Source of the DNA: Streptomyces fagopyri
GTDB lineage: Bacteria; Actinomycetota; Actinomycetes; Streptomycetales; Streptomycetaceae
Length of the DNA stretch: 64,000 nucleotides
Direction: 5' to 3'
Assembly: GCF_009498275.1 (NCBI RefSeq)
Contig: NZ_CP045643.1
Coordinates: 124,001-188,000 of the forward strand
Below, piece by piece: positions 52,063 through 60,594 of the stretch (positions are counted from its first letter, which is position 1; each line of letters starts with the position of its first letter). The position numbers were made by a program, and so were the translations under genes. Under the pieces are notes generated by a model that ran no database searches, was not told the DNA's origin, and saw only the letters and a list, made by a program, of their open reading frames with translations.

Positions 52063-53163
52063 TCAGTAGGCCTTGCCCAGGTCCGACTTGGCGTTGGCCT
52101 TGGTGTACTCGCTGTCCTGGATGACGATGTCCTGGGCGACCTTCTCCCCCTTGGTGAAGGTGTCCAGGGTCTGGAAGGCGAGCGGTCCGAAGCGGGGGTT
52201 GGACTCGACGACGCCGTCGATCCAGCCGTCGACGATGCCCTGGACGGCGTTGCGGGTGCCGTCGATCGTCACGATCTTCACCGCGCCCGGCTGCTTGCCG
52301 GCCCCCTTGAGGGCGTTGACCGCCCCCAGTCCCATCTCGTCGTTCTCGGCGTAGATGCCGGTGATGCCGGGCTTGGACTGGATGAGGTTCTCGGTGACGG
52401 ACTGGCCCTTCTCCCGGGCGAACTCACCGGTCTGCTTGAAGACGATCTTGAGGCCGGGCGCCTTCTCCTTGACGCGCTCCTCGAAGCCCTTGGTGCGTTC
52501 CGTGGTCACGTTGTTGCCCGCGGCGCCCAGCAGGATGGCTATTTCGCCCTTGCCGCCGGTCGCCTCGATCATGCGGTCCGCGGCCCGTTTGCCCTGCTCC
52601 ACGAAGTCGGAGCCGATGAAGCTCACGTAGTCCTTGCAGGCGGCGGCGTTGATCTTGCGGTCGATGGTGATGATCGGGATGTGCTTGGCCGAGGCCGAGC
52701 GCAGGACCGGTTCCCAGCCGTCCGAGTTGAGCGGCGCGATCACCAGGAGGTCGGCACCCTTGGCGATGAGGTCCTGGACGTCGCTGATCTGCTTGGAGAA
52801 CTGTGACTGGGCGTTGGCCGTCAGCAGTTTAACGCCTCGTTGCTTCGCCTCGGCCTTGATCGACGCGGTCTCGGCGATCCGGAAGGGGTTGGCCTCCTTC
52901 TCGGACTGGGAGAAACCGACGGTGGCCGTCTTCAGGTCGGTCTTCTGGGCGCCATAGGCGTCTATGGCGCAGGTCGGGCCGGAGCCCGTGGACGGCGAGG
53001 CGACGACCTGCCCGGAGTCGCCCTGGCTGGTGGAGCTCTTGTCCTTGTCTGCGGAGTCGTTCTCCGATTTCGCGCATCCGGAGACGAGCGCGAGGCTCGT
53101 GATGAGGCCGGTGGCGAGGAGGGTCCTGACGGAGGTGCGGTGACGAGATGCGATCGGCTTCAT
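52063..53163 (-). CDS. Sugar-binding lipoprotein of the ABC importer (YtfQ-type)
   Basis: 366 residues from ATG 53163. The lipoprotein signal has lipobox LVSGC with Cys30, followed by a Ser/Asp-rich linker. The type 1 periplasmic-binding fold starts at ATVGFSQSEKEANPFRIAET, close to the YtfQ family's TVGFSQ-x-ES-WR, and has FSKQISDVQDLIAKGADLLV, APLNSDGWEPVL, and TIDRKINA. YtfQ binds galactofuranose, so that is the most likely substrate type. It is the first gene of the operon. A candidate LacI operator lies ~100 bases upstream. Confidence 0.92.
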   Translation of the reverse strand: MKPIASRHRTSVRTLLATGLITSLALVSGCAKSENDSADKDKSSTSQGDSGQVVASPSTGSGPTCAIDAYGAQKTDLKTATVGFSQSEKEANPFRIAETASIKAEAKQRGVKLLTANAQSQFSKQISDVQDLIAKGADLLVIAPLNSDGWEPVLRSASAKHIPIITIDRKINAAACKDYVSFIGSDFVEQGKRAADRMIEATGGKGEIAILLGAAGNNVTTERTKGFEERVKEKAPGLKIVFKQTGEFAREKGQSVTENLIQSKPGITGIYAENDEMGLGAVNALKGAGKQPGAVKIVTIDGTRNAVQGIVDGWIDGVVESNPRFGPLAFQTLDTFTKGEKVAQDIVIQDSEYTKANAKSDLGKAY

Positions 53164-53260
53164 GGAGTCCCCAAACGGCGCGGCCCCGGCGCTGAGAGCG
53201 CTCCCGGGGGATGATCGGCTCTTGCGGTCAACTCGGTGTACACGTCGTTCCGGGGAGGTT

Positions 53261-53277
53261 TTTACATCGTTGGAAGG
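53261..53277 (-). promoter_or_regulatory. Candidate LacI operator before the sugar importer
   Basis: On the minus strand this reads CCTTCCAACGATGTAAA, matching 15 of 17 bases with the site before the GH2 gene and in the same orientation toward its gene. It overlaps a wider inverted repeat, TTTACA-N15-TGTAAA (53261-53287). Confidence 0.7.
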
Positions 53278-53307
53278 AGGCTGTAAAGCCTTCGGTCCGA
53301 AATCCCG

Positions 53308-54321
53308 TCAGCGCCGCCCCAGGGTGCTCTCGCGCTCCACCAGCCTGAAATCCGCGGTCAGTTCACGTCCTCCGGGCTCCGTACGACCCGACAGACTGCG
53401 CAGCAGGGAAGCCACCGCCATCCGTGCGATGGCCTGCTTGTCAGGCGAGATCGTCGTCAGCGTGACAGCACCGAACCGCCCCTCCTCGATGTCGTCGAAA
53501 CCGACCACCGCCACGTCCCACGGCACCCGCAGACCACGCTCGTGCAGGACCCGCATCGCACCGATCGCCACCAGGTCGTTGTAGGCGAAAACGGCGTCCG
53601 GGCGCACCCCGGAATCCAGCAGCCGGGCCATCCCCCGCGCTCCCTCGTCCCGGTCCCACCCGCCGACCGGCACCACCAGGTCGTCGGGCGCGGGCACCCC
53701 GGCCTCCGTCAACTCCTCGCGCCAGCCGGCCAGCCGCAGATGGGCCGGCCGGTTGGCCGAATCCGTACGGGCCCCGAGATAGGCGATCCGCGAGCGTCCG
53801 CGGCCCAGCAGATGGCGTACCGCACTGCGCGCCGCCGCCACATTGTCGATCGCGATGTGGTCGTAGGGCAGCTCGTACTCCCGCTCGCCGAGCAGGACGA
53901 GCGGCACGTCGTCGTTGCGCGAGCGCAGGTCCTCGGCCTCGAGCTCCAGCGGGCTGAGGATCAGGCCGTCGATCACATTGGCCCGGAAACCCTGGCTGAC
54001 CAGCACTTCCTGCTCCCGGTCGCCGCGCGTGTGGTCGAGGAGCACGGTGAACTCATGCTCGGCGGCGGCGTCGACGACGGCTCCGGCCAGCTCGGCGAAG
54101 TACGGGTTGCCCAACTCGGGGATGGCGAGGGCGATGATGCCCGTGCGGCCCTTGCGCAGGTGCCGCGCCGTGAGGTTCGGCCGGTACCCCAGTTCGTCGA
54201 TGGCCTCCTGGACGCGGGCCCGCATGGCCGGGGTGACGTGCGGATAGTTGTTCACGACGTTCGAAACCGTCTTGATCGAGACGCCGGCGCGCTCCGCGAC
54301 GTCCTTCAGGCTGACCCGCAA
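53308..54321 (-). CDS. LacI-family repressor of the sugar locus
   Basis: 337 residues from a TTG at 54321, which has GAGGAG 6 bases upstream; upstream frame extension is antisense to the GH2 gene and not real. The helix-turn-helix is standard (VSLKDVAERAGVSIKTVSNV, with VNNYPHVTPAMRARVQEAID). The effector domain resembles ribose/galactose-binding proteins (ELGNPYFAELAGAVVDAAAE, RPDAVFAYNDLVAIGAMRVL, AVVGFDDIEEGRFGAVTLTT). It is divergent from the GH2 gene and lies between it and the importer. It should repress both until the released sugar appears. Confidence 0.93.
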   Translation of the reverse strand: MRVSLKDVAERAGVSIKTVSNVVNNYPHVTPAMRARVQEAIDELGYRPNLTARHLRKGRTGIIALAIPELGNPYFAELAGAVVDAAAEHEFTVLLDHTRGDREQEVLVSQGFRANVIDGLILSPLELEAEDLRSRNDDVPLVLLGEREYELPYDHIAIDNVAAARSAVRHLLGRGRSRIAYLGARTDSANRPAHLRLAGWREELTEAGVPAPDDLVVPVGGWDRDEGARGMARLLDSGVRPDAVFAYNDLVAIGAMRVLHERGLRVPWDVAVVGFDDIEEGRFGAVTLTTISPDKQAIARMAVASLLRSLSGRTEPGGRELTADFRLVERESTLGRR

Positions 54322-54418
54322 GGGATCTCCTCTCCATCGATGTGCGCCCCTGTCACCAGGACGTTTGTCATGACCCTGGACAGAGGCCGGGACCCGTGCT
54401 GTGATGCCAACTCCCGTT

Positions 54419-54435
54419 CCTTCCAACGTTGTACA
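54419..54435 (+). promoter_or_regulatory. Candidate LacI operator before the GH2 gene
   Basis: CCTTCCAACGTTGTACA, with the palindromic core CAACGTTG usual for LacI operators. It lies 46 bases before the GTG start and ~98 bases from the divergent repressor start, so it may also serve autoregulation. Confidence 0.75.
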
Positions 54436-54480
54436 GACTGAAGCAACGAGCCGCCACCCTTCCTCAGCCAAGGAGGATCC

Positions 54481-57084
54481 GTGCGCATCAGAAGACTCCG
54501 AACCCAAATGGCACTCCTGCTCGTCGCGGTGCTCGGCCTGGCCGGGCTCACCGCCGCCCCGGCCGCCACAGCCGCCGGCGACCCCGTGGAGGTCCACGGC
54601 CTGAAAGGCGAGTACTACACCCAGTCCGCCCCTGGCGCCTTCGACTTCCACGAGCTGAAGGCCACAGGATTCGACACCAACCTCGACTTCGACAACCTGG
54701 AGCCGCGACTCGCCTTCGCCACCGGGCAGTCGGACGACGTCAACGTCCGCTGGACGGGCCGGATCGTCCCGGAGAAGACCGGCGCCCACACCTTCTCGAT
54801 CATCGGCGACAACGGTTTCCGCCTGTGGGTCGACGGGCAGCTCGCCATCGACCACTGGGTCGACGACTGGGACCGGGAACAGACCTCCCAGCCCCTCGAC
54901 CTGACCGCCGGGCGGGCCTACGACATCAAGGTGGAGTACTTCGAGCACTTCGGTGGCTCCAACCTCCATCTGCGCTGGACCCCGCCGGGCGGCACCAAGA
55001 CCGCCGTCCCGCAGTCGGCGCTCCGGCTGCCCGACGGGTACGCCTACGACGGGGCCATCGCCACCACGGTCCAGGGGGACGGCCGTACCCTGCGCCTCGA
55101 CTTCGCCCAGGCACTGACCGCACCTCCGACGGGTCTCACCGACCATGTCGAGGCCGTCATCGGCGGCGCCAAGTGGCCGCTGTCCACGGCGAAACTGGAT
55201 CCCGCGGACCCGAAGTCGCTGCTCGTCCGCCTGAAGGAACCCGTCGTCGGCAACAGGACCGGAACCGCCCGAGGCACCGCCGACCTGCGCTACGACGGCA
55301 AGGGCGGCCTCTCCGGCACGAACGGCAACGTTGTCAACGCCTTCTGGAGCAGCGGCTCCAACCACTCGACCTACCAGCTGCGTACGAAGTGGGCGGACGA
55401 GGTCGGGCCGCGCAACGCCCACCCCGAGTACCCCCGTCCCCAGCTCACCCGGGACAACTGGCGCAACCTGAACGGCTCCTGGCAGTTCTCGGCGGCCAAG
55501 GCCGGTGACCAGCCGCCGGTCGGCAGGAATCTCGCCGAGAAGATCCTCGTGCCCTACCCCGTGGAGTCCCAGCTCTCCGGCATCGAGCGGCACGAGGACC
55601 GGATGTGGTACCGCCGCACCTTCACGGTCCCGAAGGACTGGCGGATCGGCTCCGGCAAGCGCCTCCAGCTCAACTTCGGCGCCGTCGACTGGCGGGCCGA
55701 GGTCTACGTCAACGGCACCAAGGTGGCCGAACACCAGGGCGGCTACGACAAGTTCAGCGCCGACGTCACCGCGGCGCTGAAGCCGGGCCGCACCCAGGAA
55801 CTGATCGTCGGCGTCTACGACCCGACCGACGCGCAGGGCGGCGAGAACCCGCCGGTGGGCAAGCAGCGGCTCGACCCGAGCGGCATCTGGTACACCCCGT
55901 CCTCCGGCATCTGGCAGACGGTGTGGATGGAGCCGGTGGCCACCGGCCACGTCGACTCGCTCAAGCTCACCCCCGATGTGAAGAACAGCCGGCTCACCGT
56001 CGAGCCGCAGGGCGTCCGCGACGGGGTACCGGTCACCGCCACCGCGTACGCCGGACACCGCAAGGTCGCCACCGTGACCGGCCGCACCGGACACCCACTG
56101 GTCCTCAAGATCACCAACCCGCACCTCTGGTCACCCGACGATCCCTTCCTCTACGACCTGAAGGTGACCGTCGGCGCCGACCGCGTCGGCAGCTACTTCG
56201 GAATGCGGTCCATCGCCGTGGAGCAGGTGAACGGAACCCCGCGCACCGTCCTCAACGGCAAACCCGTCTTCATGATGGCCACCCTCGACCAGGGCTTCTG
56301 GCCGGATGGTCTGCACACCGCGCCGACCGACGAGGCCTTGGCGTACGACCTGAAGATGCACAAGCAGATGGGCTTCAACGCGGTCCGCAAGCACATCAAG
56401 GTGGAACCCGACCGCTGGTTCTACTGGGCGGACCGGCTCGGCCTGATGGTCTGGCAGGACATGCCCGCCATGACCGCCGGAGTCAACCCGGACGCCGCGT
56501 CCCGCGCCGAGTACGAGCGCGAGATGAAGCAGATGATCGACGAACACCTCAGCAGCCCCTCGGTCGTCATGTGGGTGACCTTCAACGAGGGCTGGGGCCA
56601 GTACGACGAGGCCCGCATCGCCGACCAGGCCAAGTCCTGGGACCCCACCCGCCTCGTCAACTCCATGTCGGGCATCAACCTCGGCGTGGACGGCGGCACC
56701 GGCGACATCATCGACGAGCACGGCTACCCGAGCCCCGCACTGCCCCCCAACCCCGACGGCAAACGGGCCCTGGTCAGCGGTGAATACGGCGGTCTCGGCC
56801 TCGCGGTACCCGGCCACGCCTGGTCGGTGCAGCAGTCCTACGTGGACGTCGACCCCGCGACCTACACCGACGACTACCTCGCCCGACTGGACGAGGTCCA
56901 CAAACTCGCCTGCAAGGGCGGCAACGGCGCCGTCTACACCCAGATCTCGGACGTGGAGGGCGAGCTGAACGGACTGATGACCTACGACCGCAAGGTGGTC
57001 AAGCCCGATGTGAAACGGCTGAAGGCGGCCCAGGACGCCCTGATCCACGACGCGTCACAGCCGACGCCGGCAGGGTGCTCCTGA
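54481..57084 (+). CDS. Secreted PA14-GH2 glycoside hydrolase (candidate beta-galactofuranosidase)
   Basis: 867 residues from GTG 54481 with a perfect AAGGAGGATCC ribosome site. A signal peptide (TQMALLLVAVLGLAGLTAAP, cleavage after ATAA) precedes a PA14 domain (residues ~40-190: VHGLKGEYYTQSAPGAFDFH, NGFRLWVDGQLAIDHW, HLRWTPPGG). The GH2 parts follow: sugar-binding (RDNWRNLNGSWQFS, MWYRRTFTVPKDW), immunoglobulin-like, then barrel. The barrel has acid/base Glu near 703 in VTFNEGWGQYD and nucleophile Glu near 768 in VSGEYGGLG. Divergence from LacI and linkage to a YtfQ-type importer point to beta-galactofuranosidase, an activity recorded in GH2, but beta-galactosidase or another exo-activity remains possible. 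Confidence 0.9.
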   Translation: MRIRRLRTQMALLLVAVLGLAGLTAAPAATAAGDPVEVHGLKGEYYTQSAPGAFDFHELKATGFDTNLDFDNLEPRLAFATGQSDDVNVRWTGRIVPEKTGAHTFSIIGDNGFRLWVDGQLAIDHWVDDWDREQTSQPLDLTAGRAYDIKVEYFEHFGGSNLHLRWTPPGGTKTAVPQSALRLPDGYAYDGAIATTVQGDGRTLRLDFAQALTAPPTGLTDHVEAVIGGAKWPLSTAKLDPADPKSLLVRLKEPVVGNRTGTARGTADLRYDGKGGLSGTNGNVVNAFWSSGSNHSTYQLRTKWADEVGPRNAHPEYPRPQLTRDNWRNLNGSWQFSAAKAGDQPPVGRNLAEKILVPYPVESQLSGIERHEDRMWYRRTFTVPKDWRIGSGKRLQLNFGAVDWRAEVYVNGTKVAEHQGGYDKFSADVTAALKPGRTQELIVGVYDPTDAQGGENPPVGKQRLDPSGIWYTPSSGIWQTVWMEPVATGHVDSLKLTPDVKNSRLTVEPQGVRDGVPVTATAYAGHRKVATVTGRTGHPLVLKITNPHLWSPDDPFLYDLKVTVGADRVGSYFGMRSIAVEQVNGTPRTVLNGKPVFMMATLDQGFWPDGLHTAPTDEALAYDLKMHKQMGFNAVRKHIKVEPDRWFYWADRLGLMVWQDMPAMTAGVNPDAASRAEYEREMKQMIDEHLSSPSVVMWVTFNEGWGQYDEARIADQAKSWDPTRLVNSMSGINLGVDGGTGDIIDEHGYPSPALPPNPDGKRALVSGEYGGLGLAVPGHAWSVQQSYVDVDPATYTDDYLARLDEVHKLACKGGNGAVYTQISDVEGELNGLMTYDRKVVKPDVKRLKAAQDALIHDASQPTPAGCS

Positions 57085-57422
57085 CGACGGAACTCTCCCG
57101 GCCGACAGCGACCGGCCTCTCCGTGGTCCCGTTCTGACCCGCTGACGGGTCGCCGGCACGGTCCGCTCCCCACCTGACCGGGGAGCGGACCGTGCCTCGC
57201 CCGTCGCACCGGCCCCGCACCCACCGCCCGGAAGGCGTGGGGCGCGGGTGCCATGGCGGTTCGGTCGGTGCGCAACGCGGCGTGCGAGCGGACTCGGGCG
57301 GGCCCGTGCACCGAGTTGCCAAGTGCCTGGGCCCGTCGCACCATGCGCGCCAAACGGCCGACCTCATCGGAATACGCGCTCGCCATCCGTGAGGGACTCC
57401 TGAGAGCGGGTAGACGGCTGCC
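57085..57422. other. Gap after the GH2 gene
   Basis: About 340 bases containing a strong terminator (57155-57196). Otherwise no feature that I can support. Confidence 0.5.
57155..57196 (+). terminator. Strong terminator after the GH2 gene
   Basis: GGCACGGTCCGCTCCCC and GGGGAGCGGACCGTGCC form a perfect 17-base stem with an 8-base loop, 70 bases beyond the stop. Confidence 0.92.
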
Positions 57423-57653
57423 ATGATCTCTTCACGCGTTCTCGCAGCCGACGGATCGTCGTCGCTCCCGCTGATCGTCGCCGGGGTGGTACTGGCGGCT
57501 CTCCTGATCGGCGCGTTCTGGTACGGCAGTCGGCGCACCGCGCGCCGCGAGAACCCCGGTGCCGGTCCAGCAGACCAGAATCCGCGGGCAGCGACCCGTC
57601 GGGACTCCTGGCAGACCCCCGACGACGACCCCGGCCGACAGCCCCGCCATTGA
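57423..57653 (+). CDS. DUF6479-type small membrane protein
   Basis: 76 residues. One membrane helix (LPLIVAGVVLAALLIGAFWY) follows a short outer segment. The cytoplasmic tail is Arg/Pro/Asp-rich (GSRRTARRENPGAG, DDDPGRQPRH). This short layout is typical of the DUF6479 family, common in Streptomyces and of unknown function. It is monocistronic. Confidence 0.75.
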   Translation: MISSRVLAADGSSSLPLIVAGVVLAALLIGAFWYGSRRTARRENPGAGPADQNPRAATRRDSWQTPDDDPGRQPRH

Positions 57654-57802
57654 TTCTCGACGACCGTTCGTCACTCAGCGAAGGCTTTCCACGAGTAGCC
57701 CAAGGCATCTGCGATCACTCCGAGTTGCCCCGCGATTGATCTCGGAGCATGCCGGCGTGGACGTTCGGCCGGCTGGTGGCCCAGCCATCGCGGATCGGCC
57801 CG

Positions 57803-58462
57803 CTACTCGTAGCGGTACTTCAGCGAGTCCGCCTCCGCCCGCTCGATGTCGGCGATCGACAGTTCCGGCATGCGCAGCTGGGCCAGCGTCACCTCGGCCG
57901 AGGTCGGCTGGGCGTCCGCCGGCAGCCACTGCTCCGGCTTCCAGGCCGCGCTGCGCAGCAGCGACTTGGGGCAGTGTGGGTAGACCTCCTCGATCCCCAG
58001 CACCAGCGCACTGGCGGGCGGCTTGCCCACTGCGGTCAGCTGCGACAGCAGCTCCGGGCGGGTGGAGACGCAGGCCCGGCCGTTCACCCTGAGCGTCGTC
58101 GTGCGACCCGGGATGACGAACAGCAGCCCGGCCCGTCCGGTGGCGACGACGTTCTGCAGGGTGTCCAGGCGCTTGTTGCCGGTCGCGTCCGGTATCGCCA
58201 CCGTCCGTGCGTCCAGGACCGCGACGAACCCGGCGGGGCCCCCGCGCGGGGAAACGTCGCAGTTGCCCTCGGCGTCCGCGCTGGCGACCAGGACCAGCGA
58301 TGAACAGCTGATCAACCGCCGGGTCTTCTCGGTGAGTTCGGTCATCTGCTTGCGCACGGCCGCTTCGCGTGGGAATTCGTAGGCCCGGCGCAACGCCTCC
58401 TGGTCGGGCACGGCGTCGAGGCGGAGCGAGTCGAAGGCACTGCCTGCAAGGGGTGTCGTCAT
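57803..58462 (-). CDS. Pyridoxamine 5'-phosphate oxidase-family (PPOX, MSMEG_1061-like) flavoprotein
   Basis: 219 residues from ATG 58462; the frame upstream is arginine-rich and rejected. The split-barrel is visible: CSSLVLVASADAEGNCDVSP, RGGPAGFVAVLDARTVAIPD, GNKRLDTLQNVVATGRAGLL, FVIPGRTTTLRVNGRACV. The C-terminal VYPHCPKSLLRSAAWKPE is diagnostic of the PPOX subgroup that uses FMN or F420 to reduce small molecules. True PNP oxidase activity is unlikely. Substrate unknown. It is next to, but separate from, the TetX-like gene. Confidence 0.88.
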   Translation of the reverse strand: MTTPLAGSAFDSLRLDAVPDQEALRRAYEFPREAAVRKQMTELTEKTRRLISCSSLVLVASADAEGNCDVSPRGGPAGFVAVLDARTVAIPDATGNKRLDTLQNVVATGRAGLLFVIPGRTTTLRVNGRACVSTRPELLSQLTAVGKPPASALVLGIEEVYPHCPKSLLRSAAWKPEQWLPADAQPTSAEVTLAQLRMPELSIADIERAEADSLKYRYE

Positions 58463-58729
58463 GCCCTCGACCCTAACGAGCCGACCTGCGACAGATCTTG
58501 GTCGGCACGTGAAGGCCAGGAGACGGCCGCGCGAGGCGTCTGGTGTGTGACGATCAAGCAGGCCCACGCGGGCGTGCCCCCATCTGCCTTCTGCGCGCTC
58601 AGCTTCCGCCGGCCCAACGGCGACCGCCCCAGCAGCACAACCGACAACAACGGCTCCAGCACCGGATCTTGCCCGCCAGACGGGTCTCCTCGCCTCCCAC
58701 CAGGGTGCCGGTGCCCTCACGCTTGGAAG

Positions 58730-59848
58730 TCAGGATGGCTGGACTTCATCAAAGAGGGCGAGTGCTTCGGCGGGGTCCGGGCTCACGAGGCGTTCCAGAC
58801 CGGCCGTCGTGATCTTCGCCCACCTGCCGGCCCGTTCCCACATCTGTTCCTCGAAGGTGCGGACGGCGTCGTCCAGATCTCCAGGGTCGTTGGCGATGGA
58901 CTCGGCGAGTTCGGCGCCTTCCAACATGGCGAGGTTCGCGCCCGCCCCCAATGGGGGCATCAGATGGGCGGCGTCGCCCAGCAGCGTCACCCCGGCGACG
59001 TGCCTCCAGGTGTGGGACACGGGCAGGACGTAGAGGGGCCGGTGGACGAAAGCGGCGCCGTGGCGGAGGAGTTCGAGGACGGGAGCGGCCCAGCCGTCGA
59101 ACAGCGCCAGCAGACTCGATCGCACGGCCTCGACGTCGGCCAGGTCCAAGTTCGTGTGCCAGTCCAGCGGCGCGCGGAACTGGGCGTACACCTTGACGTG
59201 GCCGCCACTGTTCCGCTGGGCGACGAGGGCTCGGTTCACGCCGTACACGGCGACGGAACCGTCGCCGATCAACTGGGCGAGGTCAGGGTGGCGGGTGTCT
59301 ACGTCTTCCAGGGAGGTCTCGACCGAGGTGACGCCGGTGTAGTGCGGAGTCGCGGACGAGACGGCCGGGCGGATCCGGGACCATGCCCCGTCCGCGCCGA
59401 CTACGAGATCGAACGTCTCCTGTCCCCCGTCCACGAAATGGACCAGTGCCCCGTCCCGAGTCCCCGGCACCACCTCCGTCACGGCCCGCCCCCACTGGAC
59501 GTCCAGAGACCCGAGCAACAGATCACGGAGTTGCCCACGGTCGATCTCGGGATTGGCCCGGTCATCCGGACGGGGTTGCCAGTCGCGCAGGACAGTCCCG
59601 GCCGTGTCCAGGATCCGCATGGCCTGCCCCTCCGGGCGGGACAAGGTCTGGAACTCGGCCAGCAGCCCCGCCTTTCTCAGCGCGAGCTGGCCCAGTCCTT
59701 CGTGCAGGTCCAGCGTGCCGCCCGGGGGGCGGGCGTCGGGGGTGGGATCACGTTCGAGGACGGCGACGGGGTAGCCATGGCGCTGCAGGACGCGGGCGAA
59801 GGTAAGACCGGCAGGGCCGCTCCCGACCACTGCGATGCGGTGTCTCAT
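58730..59848 (-). CDS. TetX-like FAD-dependent monooxygenase
   Basis: 372 residues from ATG 59848 (a start 33 bases upstream is possible). The FAD Rossmann motif is VVGSGPAGLTFARVLQRHG. The segment GGTLDLHEGLGQLALRKAGL matches the TetX signature nearly residue for residue. ANPEIDRGQLRDLLLGSL, FEEQMWERA, and the second FAD motif LLGDAAHLMPPLGAGANL also parallel it. TetX hydroxylates and inactivates tetracyclines using FAD, NADPH and oxygen. The gene is divergent from a TetR gene of the tetracycline-repressor C-terminal type, as in resistance modules. Activity on tetracyclines or on another aromatic polyketide is inference. Confidence 0.88.
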   Translation of the reverse strand: MRHRIAVVGSGPAGLTFARVLQRHGYPVAVLERDPTPDARPPGGTLDLHEGLGQLALRKAGLLAEFQTLSRPEGQAMRILDTAGTVLRDWQPRPDDRANPEIDRGQLRDLLLGSLDVQWGRAVTEVVPGTRDGALVHFVDGGQETFDLVVGADGAWSRIRPAVSSATPHYTGVTSVETSLEDVDTRHPDLAQLIGDGSVAVYGVNRALVAQRNSGGHVKVYAQFRAPLDWHTNLDLADVEAVRSSLLALFDGWAAPVLELLRHGAAFVHRPLYVLPVSHTWRHVAGVTLLGDAAHLMPPLGAGANLAMLEGAELAESIANDPGDLDDAVRTFEEQMWERAGRWAKITTAGLERLVSPDPAEALALFDEVQPS

Positions 59849-59852
59849 ATCG

Positions 59853-59885
59853 ATACACTGTATTTCGTCGATGCGATGCATCGCA
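59853..59885. promoter_or_regulatory. Operator region between the TetX-like and TetR genes
   Basis: Two palindromes lie in the 53-base divergent space: ATACA-C-TGTAT (59853-59863) and the perfect 14-base TGCGATGCATCGCA (59872-59885). The first has the TACA/TGTA half-sites common for TetR proteins of this class. Binding at either would repress both genes. Confidence 0.6.
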
Positions 59886-59901
59886 ACGGTACGGTGTGAC
59901 C

Positions 59902-60594
59902 ATGACTGTGTGGGACCGGCCGGAGCCGCCAGCTCGCCCCGTGCCGCTCGACCGGGAGCGGATCGTCGCCGCCGCCGTCGCGCTGGCCGACGAGGGCGGG
60001 CTGGAAGCGGTGTCGTTGCGCAAGGTAGCCGCCCGGCTGAACGCCGGCCCGATGCGACTGTACGGATACATCTCCACCAAGGAGGAGTTGCTGGACCTCA
60101 TGGTGGACGAGGTCCAGGCCGAGATCCTCCCCGAGGAACAGCTCGGCGACTGGCGGGAAGCACTGCGCGTCCTCGCCCACCGCACCAGACAGGCCACCCT
60201 CCGCCACGAGTGGCTGGCCGATCTGCTCGGCGGCCGCCCCACCCTGGGCCCGAATGGCCTCGCCGTGGCCGAGGCCAAGCTGGCCGCCCTCGACGGCCTC
60301 GCCGACATGGACACCGTCATGCGCGCCGTGGAGACCGTCAGCGCCTACTTCACCGGCGCGATCAGGCGCGAGGTCGCGAACCTGCGGGCCGAGCGCGCCA
60401 CGGGCCTGTCCAAGCGCGACTGGCAGCGCGCCAACGGCCCCCATGTAACAAGGATGTTGGCCACGGGCCGCTTCCCGGCGCTGTCCAAGGCCGTGCACGA
60501 CGGTTCGGACGTGGATGCCGAGGCCTCCTTCTCGACCGGCCTGGACTGGGTCCTCGACGCCGTGGCCGCCAAACTCACCCGGCCGCGGGCGTGA
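59902..60594 (+). CDS. TetR-family repressor with tetracycline-repressor-like C-terminal domain
   Basis: 230 residues from ATG 59902; a GTG two codons earlier is an alternative. The helix-turn-helix is DRERIVAAAVALADEGGLEA then VSLRKVAARLNAGPMRLYGY. ISTKEELLDLMVDEVQAEIL and the ~150-residue helical ligand domain (DWREALRVLAHRTRQATLRH, MDTVMRAVETVSAYFTGAIR, SFSTGLDWVLDAVAA) are of the TetR_C type. It should sense the substrate of the divergent monooxygenase and release the shared promoter. Confidence 0.92.
   Translation: MTVWDRPEPPARPVPLDRERIVAAAVALADEGGLEAVSLRKVAARLNAGPMRLYGYISTKEELLDLMVDEVQAEILPEEQLGDWREALRVLAHRTRQATLRHEWLADLLGGRPTLGPNGLAVAEAKLAALDGLADMDTVMRAVETVSAYFTGAIRREVANLRAERATGLSKRDWQRANGPHVTRMLATGRFPALSKAVHDGSDVDAEASFSTGLDWVLDAVAAKLTRPRA

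Noticed and set aside
53308..56124. A 938-codon frame joining LacI to antisense of the GH2 gene
   Set aside because: The LacI domain starts at the TTG with a ribosome site at 54321; the upstream 600 residues are the reverse of the GH2 gene.
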